DNA of 64,000 nt from Mycobacterium paraseoulense (GTDB lineage Bacteria > Actinomycetota > Actinomycetes > Mycobacteriales > Mycobacteriaceae): assembly GCF_010731655.1 (NCBI RefSeq), contig NZ_AP022619.1:5766001-5830000 (forward strand), written 5' to 3'. Within the stretch, counting starts at the first letter, position 1, and every line of letters starts with the position of its first letter. A program made the position numbers and the translations under genes. The notes beneath the pieces were generated by a model, which saw nothing but the letters and a program-made list of their open reading frames with translations, was not told the origin of the DNA and made no database searches. Shown in pieces: positions 19,923 through 29,217 of this stretch.

Positions 19923-20632
19923 ATCGCAGGGTGCTGCTGTGGTTGTGCGCGGTCGCGGCACTCACACTGCTGGTGGCCTACCAGACCGTCGGATCCTCGA
20001 CGGCCAGGCACGCCGCCGAATACGCGGCGCGCGCCGACGTTCCGACGGTGCAGCCGGGCACCGATGTGCTCGCGGACATCGCGGTGCTGCCGCTGCGGGC
20101 CCACCGCTATGACTACCGGCGGGCCGCGTTCGGCGACGCGTGGACCGACGACAACGATGCCCCGCTCGGGCACAACGGCTGCGACACCCGCGACGACATC
20201 CTCAACCGCGACCTCGTCGACAAGACGTATGTGTCGACCAAACGGTGTCCGGACGCGGTGGCCACCGGCACCCTGCACGATCCGTACACCAACAAGACCA
20301 TCGACTTCCAGCGCGGCGCCAAGGTCGGCGAGGCGGTGCAGATCGACCACATCGTCCCGCTCGCCTACGCCTGGGACATGGGCGCTTACGCGTGGCCCGC
20401 CGACGAGCGCCTGCGGTTCGCCAACGATCCGGCCAACCTGCTGGCCGTCGACGGGCAGGCCAACCAGGACAAGGGCGACGCGGCCCCCGCGCAATGGATG
20501 CCGCCCAACGCCGCGTTCGCCTGCCAGTACGCCATGCAGTTCATCGCCGTGTTGCGCGGCTATTCGCTACCGGTGGACCAGCCCTCGACCGGGGTATTGC
20601 GTCAGGCGGCCGCCACCTGCCCGGCGGCCTAG
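19919..20632 (+). CDS. Secreted HNH-type (DUF1524/GmrSD C-terminal-like) protein
   Basis: 237 residues with an N-terminal signal/anchor (RVLLWLCAVAALTLLVAYQTV, about 4-24). The exported domain carries IDHIVPLAYAWDMGA (about 142-156) and NDPANLLAVDGQANQDKGD, the His-Asn pattern of DUF1524 HNH nucleases, with cysteines (GCDTRDD, KRCPDA, FACQYA, TCPAA) suited to disulfides outside the membrane. A secreted or surface nuclease is the natural reading, not demonstrated. GTG 19919 overlaps the recG stop by 4 bp. It corresponds to Rv2972c. Its stop is 1 bp from the stop of the convergent aldo/keto reductase. Confidence 0.85.
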   Translation: MNRRVLLWLCAVAALTLLVAYQTVGSSTARHAAEYAARADVPTVQPGTDVLADIAVLPLRAHRYDYRRAAFGDAWTDDNDAPLGHNGCDTRDDILNRDLVDKTYVSTKRCPDAVATGTLHDPYTNKTIDFQRGAKVGEAVQIDHIVPLAYAWDMGAYAWPADERLRFANDPANLLAVDGQANQDKGDAAPAQWMPPNAAFACQYAMQFIAVLRGYSLPVDQPSTGVLRQAAATCPAA

Positions 20633-20633
20633 G

Positions 20634-21485
20634 TCAGACGCCCTCGAAGGTGTTTGGGTCCGGGCGCAGCCTGGTGCCGTCGTTGAGCCCGTTGATCGCG
20701 TCCATGTGCTGGGCGGCCAACTCGAAGTCGAACACGTCGAGGTTCCCGGCGATGTGCTCGGGCTTGGCGGACCGGAAGACGACCGCGTTGCCCAGCTGCA
20801 GGTTCCACCGCAGCAGCACCTGGGCGGGCGTCTTACCGTATTCGCCGGCGACCGACGTCACCGTCGGGTTGTCCATCAGCTTGCCCAACGCCAGCGGCGT
20901 GTAGGCCTGGGTGACGACGTTGTGTTCCGCGTCGACCTTGCGGATCTCGTCCTGGTTGAGCAGCGGGTGCAGCTCGACCTGATTGACCGCCGGGGTGACG
21001 AAGGTGAGGTCGATGATGTCGGTGACATGCACTTCGGTGAAGTTGGAGACGCCGATCGAACGGGCCAGCCCGTTGCCGCGGCACTGGATCAGCCCCCCGA
21101 AGGAGTTCACATATTCACCGCGGGACGGCACCGGCCAGTGAATCAGGTACAGGTCGAGATAGTCGAGGCCCAACCGCTCCAGGCTCTCTTTGCAGGCCTC
21201 CTCGGATCGCAGGAAACCGTGGTCGGCGGGGGCGAGTTTGGTGGTGACGAACAGTTCGGCGCGCGGGATCCCGGAGGCCGCGATCGCGCGGCCGACGGCC
21301 GCTTCGTTGCCGTAGGCGGAGGCGGTGTCGATCAGCCGGCAGCCCATCTCCAGCGCCGCCGAGACCGCGCGTTCGGTCTCGTCCTCCGATAAATCGGCGA
21401 CGCCAAGGCCAAGTACCGGCATCGTGTTTTCGTCATTAAGAGCTATCGAGGGCACGGCCGCGCCCGACTCGCCAGCCAATGTCAT
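20634..21485 (-). CDS. Aldo/keto reductase (Rv2971-like)
   Basis: NADPH-dependent carbonyl reductase with a TIM-barrel fold, 283 residues. The catalytic tetrad is visible: Asp in [13 protein letters not shown], Tyr in the same motif, Lys in VTTKLAPAD and His in YLIHWPV. GVSNF and the C-terminal cofactor loop [10 protein letters not shown] are intact. It corresponds to Rv2971, whose mycobacterial homologues reduce dicarbonyls such as methylglyoxal. It is transcribed away from lipN across 393 bp. Confidence 0.93.
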   Translation of the reverse strand: MTLAGESGAAVPSIALNDENTMPVLGLGVADLSEDETERAVSAALEMGCRLIDTASAYGNEAAVGRAIAASGIPRAELFVTTKLAPADHGFLRSEEACKESLERLGLDYLDLYLIHWPVPSRGEYVNSFGGLIQCRGNGLARSIGVSNFTEVHVTDIIDLTFVTPAVNQVELHPLLNQDEIRKVDAEHNVVTQAYTPLALGKLMDNPTVTSVAGEYGKTPAQVLLRWNLQLGNAVVFRSAKPEHIAGNLDVFDFELAAQHMDAINGLNDGTRLRPDPNTFEGV

Positions 21486-21878
21486 TCACCTGCCTGTGAA
21501 ATTGAAGGTTCGTGGACCGAGCCCGGTGCCGTCATCGAGCGAGGAGATCGACGCCATTGGATCGACGCCGTTGCATCGGCGCTGAGTTCGAGGCGATGGG
21601 TTCGAAATGAACACGTCGAAACTGCTCGCAATCCATTAGGCGGTTCGGCTTGGGGATCACGATATTACCGAGCTGGAAAATACCACCTCATCAACACCGG
21701 GGTGGCTGCGGTGATATCCGGCCGTGGCCTGCATTCCACAAATTCGTCACCACGTAGAGTTGTCACACGGCACACCGGGCCCGGTAACCGCCTTGCCGGT
21801 GACCGGTGCGGAGCGCGGCCCCAGCCGCACCGCTCGGGGGCGTCCGGGGCCGAAAGACGTTCATTCGAGGGAGTGCCC
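21486..21878. other. Divergent intergenic region AKR / lipN
   Basis: 393 bp without a supported gene. It contains a short imperfect tandem duplication: ATCGACGCCATTGG (21547-21560) followed directly by ATCGACGCCGTTGC (21561-21574). Base composition is less GC-rich around 21600-21700 than in the flanking genes, as expected for a promoter region. No convincing operator or RNA was recognised. An in-frame extension of lipN reaches back to 21702 but has no coding character. Confidence 0.5.
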
Positions 21879-22994
21879 ATGACCAAGAGCGTGCCCGCGC
21901 CGGACCTACACCTGGGACCGAAGCACGCGCCGATGCGCCTGGCCAGTCGCTTGCAGGGCGCGGTCTCCACGATCGGCGTCAAGGTCATTCCATGGATTCC
22001 GACGCCCGCCAAGCGCGCGCTGTTCGGGGGCCGCTCGGTGACCATCGACGGCAACACCTTGGATCCCACGCTTCAGTTGATGCTCTCCGGTCTGCGCGCG
22101 GTCGGCATCGACGGCCTGGTCGTCGACGATGACCCGGTCGCGTCCCGCGCCCAGATGCGCCAGCTGTCGCTCGAACTTCCCGGCCCGCAGATCCACGTCG
22201 ACGTCGAGGACCTGGCGCTGCCCGGACCGGCGGGCGAGATCCCCGCACGGCACTACCGTCCCGTCAATGGCGCATCGGCGCCGCTGCTGGTCTTCTACCA
22301 CGGCGGCGGATGGTCGATCGGGGACCTGGACTCCTACGACGCGCTGTGCCGGTTGACGTGCCGCGACGCCGGCGTCCACGTGTTGTCGATCGACTACCGG
22401 CTGGCCCCCGAGCACCCCGCGCCGGCCGCGGTCGAGGACGCCTACGCCGCCTTCCGGTGGGCGTACGACCACGCCGGGGAACTCGGCGCCGCGCCCGGTC
22501 GGGTCGCCGTGGGCGGCGACAGCGCGGGGGGTAACTTGGCCGCCGTCGTCTGCCAGCTGGCCCGGGACGAGGGCGTCCCCGCGCCCGTGCTGCAGTGGCT
22601 GATCTACCCGCGGACCGACTTCACCACCCAGACCCGCTCACTGAGCCTGTTCGCCCGTGGGTTCCTGCTGACCAAGCGCGACATCGATTGGTTCGAGTCG
22701 CAATACCTGAGGCGTTCGAGCGTGGACCGGGCGGATCCCCGGGTATCGCCCCTGCTGGCCGAGTCGCTCGCGGGGCTCGCGCCCGCGCTGATCGCGGTCG
22801 CCGGTTTCGATCCGTTGCGCGACGAAGGCGAGAGCTACGCGGCGGCCCTGCAGGCCGCCGGAACCCCCGTCGATCTGCGGTGCATGGGGTCGTTGACGCA
22901 CGGCTTCGCGAATCTGTTCAAGCTCGGCGGCGGCAGCGCCGCCGCGACCACCGAGTTGATTTCGGCTTTGCGTGCCCACCTGAGCCGGGTCTGA
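21879..22994 (+). CDS. lipN: LipN-like hormone-sensitive-lipase-family esterase
   Basis: Alpha/beta hydrolase cleaving short-chain esters, 371 residues. HSL-family marks are complete: oxyanion HGGG (141-144), nucleophile Ser215 in GDSAGG, Asp311 (GFDPLRDEG) and His341 (LTHGF). ATG 21879 is preferred over the longer frame because GAGGGAG stands 7 nt upstream and the family N-terminus begins here (Rv2970c is about 376 residues). No signal peptide is evident. A dsbA-like gene follows after 76 bp. Confidence 0.93.
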   Translation: MTKSVPAPDLHLGPKHAPMRLASRLQGAVSTIGVKVIPWIPTPAKRALFGGRSVTIDGNTLDPTLQLMLSGLRAVGIDGLVVDDDPVASRAQMRQLSLELPGPQIHVDVEDLALPGPAGEIPARHYRPVNGASAPLLVFYHGGGWSIGDLDSYDALCRLTCRDAGVHVLSIDYRLAPEHPAPAAVEDAYAAFRWAYDHAGELGAAPGRVAVGGDSAGGNLAAVVCQLARDEGVPAPVLQWLIYPRTDFTTQTRSLSLFARGFLLTKRDIDWFESQYLRRSSVDRADPRVSPLLAESLAGLAPALIAVAGFDPLRDEGESYAAALQAAGTPVDLRCMGSLTHGFANLFKLGGGSAAATTELISALRAHLSRV

Positions 22995-23070
22995 CCTGGC
23001 GCACGGCGGGCGCCGGTAACCTAGAGGCGCCTGCGAACGACACCCCGAGTACCGAAGGATCACCCAGACT

Positions 23071-23835
23071 GTGGCCGACAAACCCAAACGCCCTCCGCGC
23101 TTCGACATGAAGGCGGCCGACGGTAAATCGGGCCGACTCGTTCAAATCGGCGGGACCGCCGTCGTCGTCATCTTCCTCGTTGCGCTGGTCTCCTACATCG
23201 TGGTCACCCACCACAAGAAGACCGCCGCCATCGGCGCGGGGGACACGGTGCGCGTGACGTCGAGCAAGCTGGTCACTCAGCCCGGGACCACCAACCCCAA
23301 GGCCGTGGTCACGTTCTACGAGGACTTCCTGTGCCCGGCCTGCGGCAACTTCGAGCGCACGTTCGGCCCGACGGTGTCCAGGCTCATCGACGTCGGCGCC
23401 ATTGCGGCCGACTACTCGATGGTGTCGATCCTCGACAACTCCAGGAACCAGAACTACTCGTCGCGGGCGGGCGCCGCGGCCCTGTGCGTGGCCGACGAGT
23501 CCATCGACGCGTTCCGCCGGTTTCACACCGCGCTGTTCACCACCGACCTTCAGCCCAGCGAGCGCGGCAGCAGCTTCCCCGACAACGCGCGGTTGATCGA
23601 GCTCGCCCGTGAGGCCGGCGTGGTGGGCAAGGTGCCCGACTGCATCAACAGCGGAAAGTACATTTCCAAGGTCACCGCTGAGGCGGCGGCCGCGAAGATC
23701 AACGCCACGCCGACCATCAAGATCAACGGCGACGATTACGACCCGTCCACGCCTGACGCGCTGGTCGCCAAGATCAAGAGCATCGTGGGCGACGTGCCGG
23801 GCATCGACGGCGCCGTGGCCCCCGCGGCCGCGTGA
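23071..23835 (+). CDS. Membrane-anchored DsbA-like thiol oxidase (Rv2969c-like)
   Basis: Introduces disulfides into exported proteins. 254 residues: basic N-terminus, one transmembrane segment (about 25-45), then a thioredoxin-fold outer domain with FLCPAC (active-site Cys88/Cys91), an inserted helical domain, and the cis-Pro region ATPTIKINGDDY (about 213). GTG 23071 matches the N-terminus of the M. tuberculosis protein as I recall it. A TAACCT at 23018-23023 may be its -10. The downstream VKOR gene overlaps by 4 bp (GTGA), pairing the oxidase with its re-oxidant. Confidence 0.94.
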   Translation: MADKPKRPPRFDMKAADGKSGRLVQIGGTAVVVIFLVALVSYIVVTHHKKTAAIGAGDTVRVTSSKLVTQPGTTNPKAVVTFYEDFLCPACGNFERTFGPTVSRLIDVGAIAADYSMVSILDNSRNQNYSSRAGAAALCVADESIDAFRRFHTALFTTDLQPSERGSSFPDNARLIELAREAGVVGKVPDCINSGKYISKVTAEAAAAKINATPTIKINGDDYDPSTPDALVAKIKSIVGDVPGIDGAVAPAAA

Positions 23836-24467
23836 CCACCCCGGTGTCAGCCCAAACCGACGACCTGACACCGCAATCGCGCCCCGAAGCGCGCGTACCG
23901 GCGCCCAGCGCGTGGTGGGTGCTGATCGCGGGTGTGATCGGCCTGGCCGCCTCCGCGACGCTGACGGTGGAGAAGATCGACCTTCTGCTCAACCCGGCGT
24001 ACGTGCCGTCGTGCAACTTCAACCCGATCCTGTCGTGCGGCTCGGTGATGGTCACGCCGCAAGCGTCGCTGCTGGGATTCCCCAACCCGCTGCTCGGCCT
24101 GGTGGCGTTCACCGTGGTGGTCGTCACCGGGCTGCTGGCGGTGACCAAAGTGGCGTTGCCGCAATGGTATTGGATCGGGCTGACGGCCGGCCTGCTGATC
24201 GGCGCGGCCTTCGTGCACTGGTTGATTTACGAGAGCCTGTACAGCATCGGGGCGTTGTGCCCGTACTGCATGGTCGTCTGGGCGGCCACCATAACGCTGC
24301 TGGTGGTCGTCGCGTCGATCGCGTGCCGCCCGGCGCTGCAGCGCCGGGGGCACGGTGTGGCGTGGGCGCTGTACCAATGGCGGTGGTCCGTCACCGCGCT
24401 GTGGTTCACCGCGGTGTTCCTGCTGATCATGGCGCGGTTCTGGGACTATTGGTCGACGCTGCTCTAA
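23832..24467 (+). CDS. Vitamin K epoxide reductase (VKOR) homologue
   Basis: Integral membrane protein of 211 residues that re-oxidises DsbA using quinone (menaquinone in mycobacteria); it replaces DsbB. Four or five hydrophobic segments are seen (about 27-48, 82-104, 113-137, 143-165, 185-207). The quinone-side CXXC is CPYC (143-146), and the outer-loop pair is Cys61/Cys69. This is the standard VKOR pattern. Start GTG overlaps the DsbA gene. In M. tuberculosis pyruvate carboxylase follows; here rsmD starts 10 bp later. Confidence 0.95.
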   Translation: MTTPVSAQTDDLTPQSRPEARVPAPSAWWVLIAGVIGLAASATLTVEKIDLLLNPAYVPSCNFNPILSCGSVMVTPQASLLGFPNPLLGLVAFTVVVVTGLLAVTKVALPQWYWIGLTAGLLIGAAFVHWLIYESLYSIGALCPYCMVVWAATITLLVVVASIACRPALQRRGHGVAWALYQWRWSVTALWFTAVFLLIMARFWDYWSTLL

Positions 24468-24477
24468 GTGGTGCCAC

Positions 24478-25032
24478 GTGACCCGGATCATCGGCGGGGT
24501 GGCCGGCGGCCGGCGCATCGCCGTCCCGCAACGGGGTACCCGACCGACGACCGATCGGGTGCGTGAGTCGCTCTTCAACATCCTGACCGCGCGCCATGAC
24601 CTGAGCGGCGCCGCCGTGCTGGACCTCTACGCCGGTTCGGGCGCACTGGGATTGGAGGCGCTGTCCCGCGGCGCGGCTTCGGCGCTGTTCGTGGAATCGG
24701 ATCAGCGCAGCGCGTCGGTCATCGCACGCAACATCGACGCCCTGGGTGTGACCGGTGCGACCGTGCGCCGCGGCGCGGTCGCAACCGTTTTGGCGGCCGG
24801 GACCGCGAGGCCGGTCGACCTCGTCCTGGCCGACCCGCCCTACGACGTCGAGAACGCCGAGGTGGAGGCGGTGTTGGCGGCTCTGGTCACCCACGGTTGG
24901 GTGGACGCCGGAACCGTGGCGGTGATGGAGCGGGCGGCGGCCGGTGCGCCATTGACCTGGCCGGCCGGCTGGTCCGTGTGGCCGCCGCGCGTGTACGGCG
25001 ACACCCGGCTGGAGATGGCCGAACGACGCTGA
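24478..25032 (+). CDS. rsmD: 16S rRNA (guanine966-N2)-methyltransferase RsmD
   Basis: Class I SAM-dependent methyltransferase for the 30S subunit, 184 residues. Motif I is [20 protein letters not shown] (about 40-59), the catalytic motif IV is ADPPYD (about 119-124, the D/N-PPY family), and the early [12 protein letters not shown] segment is typical of RsmD. GTG 24478 chosen from the family N-terminus. It precedes coaD by 24 bp, an arrangement widely conserved in bacteria. Confidence 0.95.
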   Translation: MTRIIGGVAGGRRIAVPQRGTRPTTDRVRESLFNILTARHDLSGAAVLDLYAGSGALGLEALSRGAASALFVESDQRSASVIARNIDALGVTGATVRRGAVATVLAAGTARPVDLVLADPPYDVENAEVEAVLAALVTHGWVDAGTVAVMERAAAGAPLTWPAGWSVWPPRVYGDTRLEMAERR

Positions 25033-25056
25033 GGCGGGCGTGTAGCGTCTTTCGAC

Positions 25057-25539
25057 ATGAGTGGCGCGGTATGCCCCGGGTCGTTTGATCCAGTCACGTT
25101 GGGCCACATCGACGTCTTCGAGCGGGCGTCGGCCCAGTTCGACGAGGTCGTGGTGGCGATCCTGACCAATCCCGCCAAGAAGGGCATGTTCGACCTCGAC
25201 GAGCGGATCGCGATGATCACCGAGTCGACGACACACCTGCCGAATCTGCGCGTCGAGGCCGGGCAGGGTCTGGTGGTGGACTTCGTCAGGTCGCAGGGGA
25301 TGACCGCAATCGTGAAGGGGCTGCGCACCGGCACCGATTTCGAGTACGAGCTGCAGATGGCGCAGATGAACAAGCACATCGCCGGTGTCGATACCTTTTT
25401 CGTCGCTACGACACCGCGGTATTCGTTCGTGTCGTCGTCGTTGGCCAAAGAGGTCGCGACGTTCGGCGGCGACGTCTCGCAGCTATTGCCCGAACCGGTC
25501 AACCGCCGACTGCGCGAGAAGCTCGCGGGCCGATCGTAA
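25057..25539 (+). CDS. coaD: Phosphopantetheine adenylyltransferase
   Basis: Adenylates 4'-phosphopantetheine, the penultimate step of coenzyme A synthesis. 160 residues, full length. [15 protein letters not shown] carries the nucleotidyltransferase TxGH signature (Thr14-His17), and [18 protein letters not shown] is the second ATP-binding motif. TAGCGT at 25043-25048 lies 8 nt before the ATG, and there is no Shine-Dalgarno, so a leaderless transcript is plausible in addition to read-through from rsmD. Confidence 0.97.
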   Translation: MSGAVCPGSFDPVTLGHIDVFERASAQFDEVVVAILTNPAKKGMFDLDERIAMITESTTHLPNLRVEAGQGLVVDFVRSQGMTAIVKGLRTGTDFEYELQMAQMNKHIAGVDTFFVATTPRYSFVSSSLAKEVATFGGDVSQLLPEPVNRRLREKLAGRS

Positions 25540-25658
25540 AGCCTTGCGCTGCAACGCATGTCAGCGGTTACGGCTCGTGGCTCGGTAGGCCGGAGAACCG
25601 ACAAAAATCCCGCGAAATCGCCATCGATGCACACTCGCGCAAAAGATTTGACGCGCCG

Positions 25659-26819
25659 TCAGTGGCATGCGTGGTCGTGGCCGCCGTCGGGTGAGCCGCC
25701 CATCATCCGTGCCATCGGAATTCCGCCCGTTGCGACGAATCGGGCGACCAGGATGGCCGCCACGGCGAGGGAGGCGATATTGAGCCAGGTCGTGTAGTTC
25801 CACGAGACCGCCGCTTCCATCACCGTGGCGTTGCGCTCCCTCGGAATGAGATGCGTTGCGCCGAAGATCACTTCGACCAGATAGCCCGCGGCGACCATGG
25901 CGGCGTAGAAGGTGCCCAGCAGCGTCAGCATCATCCTGGTGCCGTAGTACTTGCGGTAGATGTTCAGGATCGGCAGGATCAGCAGGTCGGCGTAGATGAA
26001 CGCGATGACGCCGCCGAAACTGATGCCCCCGTTCCACAACACCGCCGCCAGTGGCACGTTACCGATCGAGCAGACGAAGGACACGATCGCCACGATCGGT
26101 CCCACGAGCGGGCCCCATATCGTCGACCAGGCCGGGTGGTCGGCCAAAAAGAAGAATTGCCAGAACTTTTCGGGCACCCAGGCCGCGATGGCCCCCGCGA
26201 TCAACAAGCCCAGCACAAGGTCACGCAGGATCGCCAACCACTCCATCACGAACACATGGGCAACGGAGGTGAAGCCCTCCCCGGAAAAGAGCCGACGAGC
26301 GAACGAGCCCTGCTTCTTGATGGACATGTCCATCGCGGCATGGCCTTCCATCGAGCCGGCGATCCCGCGGTCGGCCTGTTCACGGGCGGCGTCGATGAGC
26401 CGCGAGCGCACGAACAACCGAAACAGGACGGCGAGCACGACGATCATCAGTGGGCCGCCGACGAACTCCGCGGCGGTGAACTGCCAACCCATCAGCAGGG
26501 CCAGGATGATGCCGAGTTCGACCACCAGGTTGGTGGAACCGATCTCGAACGCCATGGCGGCGGTGAAGCTGGCGCCCTTGCGGAAGAGCGACCGCGCCAG
26601 CGCGACCGCGGCGTAGGAGCACGACGACGATGCCGCGCCGAGGCCGGCGGCCAGCGCCAAGGTGCGCGGCCGGTCGTCGCCCAACAGCGCCACGATGGTC
26701 GAGCGTCGCACCACGGCCTGCACCACCGCCGACAGGGCAAACCCCACGATCAGCGCCCACAGGATTTCCCACGTCATCGATCCCGCCACCGCCAAGGCGT
26801 GTCCGACCGCTGCTAGCAC
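25659..26819 (-). CDS. Predicted permease, RicR-regulon copper-type (Rv2963-like)
   Basis: Polytopic membrane protein of the PF03773 (DUF318/ArsP-like) family, 386 residues from GTG 26819. It has around eight to ten hydrophobic segments, a Cys motif (ASSSCSYAAVAL, early) repeated in form later (FVCSIGNVPLAA), and a His-rich C-terminal end (GGHDHACH) that could bind metal. GTG 26819 is preferred over the open frame starting at 26888 because the latter overlaps the operator; GGAG is 5 nt upstream of the GTG. In M. tuberculosis Rv2963 belongs to the copper-responsive RicR regulon, and the same operator is seen here. Export of copper is inferred, not shown. Confidence 0.88.
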   Translation of the reverse strand: MLAAVGHALAVAGSMTWEILWALIVGFALSAVVQAVVRRSTIVALLGDDRPRTLALAAGLGAASSSCSYAAVALARSLFRKGASFTAAMAFEIGSTNLVVELGIILALLMGWQFTAAEFVGGPLMIVVLAVLFRLFVRSRLIDAAREQADRGIAGSMEGHAAMDMSIKKQGSFARRLFSGEGFTSVAHVFVMEWLAILRDLVLGLLIAGAIAAWVPEKFWQFFFLADHPAWSTIWGPLVGPIVAIVSFVCSIGNVPLAAVLWNGGISFGGVIAFIYADLLILPILNIYRKYYGTRMMLTLLGTFYAAMVAAGYLVEVIFGATHLIPRERNATVMEAAVSWNYTTWLNIASLAVAAILVARFVATGGIPMARMMGGSPDGGHDHACH

Positions 26820-26865
26820 GAGTGCTCCAATCCTCCCCTTGTGGTGCCCCCGGCGTCCCAAACTA

Positions 26866-26880
26866 TACCCCTGTGGGGTA
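26866..26880. promoter_or_regulatory. RicR-type copper operator
   Basis: The sequence TACCC-CTGTG-GGGTA matches the published mycobacterial RicR palindrome TACCC-N5-GGGTA exactly, and the symmetry extends outward (TATACCCC...GGGGTATA). It lies 47-61 bp upstream of the permease GTG, where binding of the CsoR-family repressor RicR would block transcription until Cu(I) is present. Confidence 0.85.
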
Positions 26881-27070
26881 TACGTCAAACGGGCTAAAGC
26901 GTTCTGGCCAGGGCAGAGAGCCGGCGCGATCCCTAGAATGGCCGCAACAGGGCAACCGGGTGGTGGTCCGGTCGAATGTCCGACACACCGGCCTCGCCAC
27001 CACTGTCACAAGCGCAACACCAGGCACACTGGTAACAACAGGTTTTTGCAGACGCCAGGAGGAAATGGCC

Positions 27071-27808
27071 GTGTACCGAGTCTTTGAAGCGCTCGACGAA
27101 CTGAGCGCCATCGTTGAAGAAGCACGCGGCGTTCCCATGACGGCCGGCTGCGTCGTGCCGCGCGGTGACGTGCTGGAACTGATCGACGACATCAAGGATG
27201 CGATCCCGGGCGAGCTCGACGACGCCCAGGACGTGCTCGACGCGCGCGACTCGATGCTGCAGGACGCCAAGTCGCACGCCGACTCCATGGTCTCCTCGGC
27301 GACCACCGAGTCCGAGTCGATGCTCAACCACGCGCGCGCCGAGGCCGACCGGCTCTTGTCCGACGCGAAAGCCCAGGCCGACCGCATGGTCAGCGAGGCG
27401 CGCCAGCACAGCGAGCGGATGGTCGGCGAGGCCCGCGAGGAGGCGATGCGCATCGCCACGGCGGCAAAGCGGGAGTACGAGGCCAGCGTCGGCCGCGCCC
27501 AGGCCGAGGCCGACCGGCTGCTCGAGAACGGCAACATCTCCTACGAGAAGGCCGTGCAAGAGGGCATCAAGGAACAGCAGCGCCTGGTGTCGCAGAACAG
27601 CGTGGTGGAAGCGGCGAACGCCGAGGCCACGCGCCTGATCGACTCGGCGCACGCCGAGGCCGATCGGCTGCGCGGTGAATGCGACATCTACGTCGACAAC
27701 AAGCTCGCGGAGTTCGAGGAGTTCCTCAACGGCACGTTGCGCTCGGTCGGCCGCGGCCGCCACCAGCTCCGGACGGCGGCCGGCACGCACGACTACGCGG
27801 TGCGTTAG
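27071..27808 (+). CDS. sepIVA: SepIVA-like DivIVA-domain coiled-coil protein
   Basis: Cell-division/elongation scaffold, 245 residues, equal in length to Rv2927c. A short DivIVA-like N-terminus (VFEALDELSAIVEEARGVPM, about 4-23) is followed by a long Ala/Glu/Arg coiled coil with repeated HAEADRL-type heptads (about 45-215). GTG 27071 is chosen over ATG 27065: AGGAGG at 27057-27062 is 8 nt from the GTG but only 2 nt from the ATG, and the GTG gives the conserved MYRVFEALDEL start. In M. tuberculosis the PDIM/PGL locus lies just upstream; here the permease does. Confidence 0.93.
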   Translation: MYRVFEALDELSAIVEEARGVPMTAGCVVPRGDVLELIDDIKDAIPGELDDAQDVLDARDSMLQDAKSHADSMVSSATTESESMLNHARAEADRLLSDAKAQADRMVSEARQHSERMVGEAREEAMRIATAAKREYEASVGRAQAEADRLLENGNISYEKAVQEGIKEQQRLVSQNSVVEAANAEATRLIDSAHAEADRLRGECDIYVDNKLAEFEEFLNGTLRSVGRGRHQLRTAAGTHDYAVR

Positions 27809-27867
27809 CGCGTCAGCCGGGCGGCCGCGCCCTGGAATTGTGCGGTTCGCGCCGTAGGATTTCTCAT

Positions 27868-28452
27868 ATGACGCGGCAGCACAGCACTACCTCGCAGCGC
27901 CGTCTCAGCTCCCCGTTGACGGTTGACATCAGCCGGCTCGGGCGTCGCCCCGGGGCGATGGTGACTCTGCGGAAGACCGTGCCCAGCCCCACGCGCATCG
28001 GGCTGGACATGATCGCGATCGAGGCGGGCGCTCCATTGGAGCTCGACCTGCAGGTCCAGTCGGTCTCCGAGGGCGTGCTGGTGACGGGGACGGTCGACGC
28101 GCCCAGCGTGGGCGAGTGTGCCCGCTGCCTGACCCCCGTCCACGGTCGGGTGCAGGTCCAGCTGACCGAATTGTTCGCCTACCCCGACAGCACCACCGAG
28201 GCGACCACCGAGGAGGACGAGGTCGGTCACATCGTTGACGACACCTTCGACCTCGAGCAGTCGATCGTCGACGCCGTGGGACTCGAGCTGCCGTTCTCGC
28301 CCGTCTGCACGCCCGATTGCCCGGGCCTGTGTCCCGAATGCGGCGTGCCCCTCGCCGCCGAGCCCGGCCACCACCATGACCGCATCGACCCGCGGTGGGC
28401 GAAACTGGCCGGCATGTTTCCCGAGCCCGACGCGCCGCGGGGTGAGCAGTGA
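27868..28452 (+). CDS. YceD/DUF177 family protein
   Basis: 194 residues. YceD proteins are linked with rRNA and L32 maturation in bacteria and plastids, but the biochemical role is not settled. Cys clusters CARC (about 91-94) and a [12 protein letters not shown] segment (about 150-161) suggest a zinc site in the actinobacterial form. TAGGAT (27855-27860) stands 7 nt before the ATG with no Shine-Dalgarno, consistent with a leaderless start. The stop overlaps the rnc GTG by 4 bp. The common YceD-rpmF pair is not present here. Confidence 0.88.
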   Translation: MTRQHSTTSQRRLSSPLTVDISRLGRRPGAMVTLRKTVPSPTRIGLDMIAIEAGAPLELDLQVQSVSEGVLVTGTVDAPSVGECARCLTPVHGRVQVQLTELFAYPDSTTEATTEEDEVGHIVDDTFDLEQSIVDAVGLELPFSPVCTPDCPGLCPECGVPLAAEPGHHHDRIDPRWAKLAGMFPEPDAPRGEQ

Positions 28453-29162
28453 CGTCGCGGGAAGACCTGCTCGACGCGCTCGGGGTCGAGCTGCCCGAAG
28501 AACTGCTCACGCTGGCCCTGACGCACCGCAGCTACGCCTACGAGCACGGCGGGCTGCCCACCAATGAGCGTCTGGAATTCCTCGGCGACGCCGTGCTGGG
28601 CCTGACCGTCACCGACGAGCTCTACCACCGGCATCCCGACCGGTCGGAAGGCGACCTCGCCAAGCTGCGGGCCAGCGTCGTCAACACCCAGGCGCTGGCC
28701 GACGTCGCGCGCAAGCTGTCCGCCGACGGCCTGGGCGCCCACCTGTTTCTCGGGCGCGGGGAAGCCAACACCGGCGGCGCCGACAAGTCGAGCATCCTGG
28801 CCGACGGGATGGAATCGCTGCTGGGCGCCATTTACCTGCAGCACGGGATCGACACGGCCCGCGAGGTGATCCTGCGCCTGTTCGGCGCGCTGCTCGACGC
28901 CGCGCCGACGCTGGGGGCCGGGCTGGACTGGAAGACCAGCCTGCAGGAGCTGACCGCGGCGCGGGGCATGGGCGCGCCGTCCTACGTCGTCACCTCCACC
29001 GGTCCGGACCACGACAAGGAGTTCACCGCCGTCGTCGTGGTGATGGAAACCGAATACGGGTCCGGTGTCGGCCGCTCCAAGAAGGAGGCCGAGCAGAAGG
29101 CCGCGGCGGCGACGTGGAAGACGCTGGAATCGCTCGACCCGGCGGGGAAAACGTCCGTCTAG
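28449..29162 (+). CDS. rnc: Ribonuclease III
   Basis: Double-strand RNA endonuclease for rRNA precursor processing and RNA decay. 237 residues: catalytic domain with the signature [13 protein letters not shown] (40-52; Glu43 and Asp47 are the metal ligands), a second acidic site at about 116-121 ([11 protein letters not shown]), and a C-terminal dsRNA-binding domain (from about 160, ending [21 protein letters not shown]). GTG start overlaps the YceD gene (GTGA). mutM follows after a 55-bp gap containing a hairpin repeat. Confidence 0.97.
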   Translation: MTSREDLLDALGVELPEELLTLALTHRSYAYEHGGLPTNERLEFLGDAVLGLTVTDELYHRHPDRSEGDLAKLRASVVNTQALADVARKLSADGLGAHLFLGRGEANTGGADKSSILADGMESLLGAIYLQHGIDTAREVILRLFGALLDAAPTLGAGLDWKTSLQELTAARGMGAPSYVVTSTGPDHDKEFTAVVVVMETEYGSGVGRSKKEAEQKAAAATWKTLESLDPAGKTSV

Positions 29163-29169
29163 ATCTATG

Positions 29170-29214
29170 GTGATGACCCGCCGCGCCCGGCTTCGCCGCG
29201 CTTGCGATCATCAC
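29170..29214. repeat. Hairpin-forming intergenic element between rnc and mutM
   Basis: Perfect 7-bp arms GTGATGA (29170-29176) and TCATCAC (29208-29214) enclose a GC-rich inner stem-loop (GCGCCCGGCTTCGCCGCGC). The element fills almost the whole gap between the rnc stop and the mutM start. It resembles small dispersed palindromes I remember from M. avium-type genomes; copy number cannot be checked here. It could act as an RNA processing or attenuation structure. Confidence 0.5.
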
Positions 29215-29217
29215 TAG

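Noticed and set aside
21547..21574. Tandem 14-bp repeat before lipN as a minisatellite (MIRU/VNTR) locus
   Set aside because: Only two imperfect copies; too short to call a variable repeat locus.
21702..21878. N-terminal extension of LipN
   Set aside because: The open frame continues upstream, but the ribosome-binding site and homology both point to ATG 21879.
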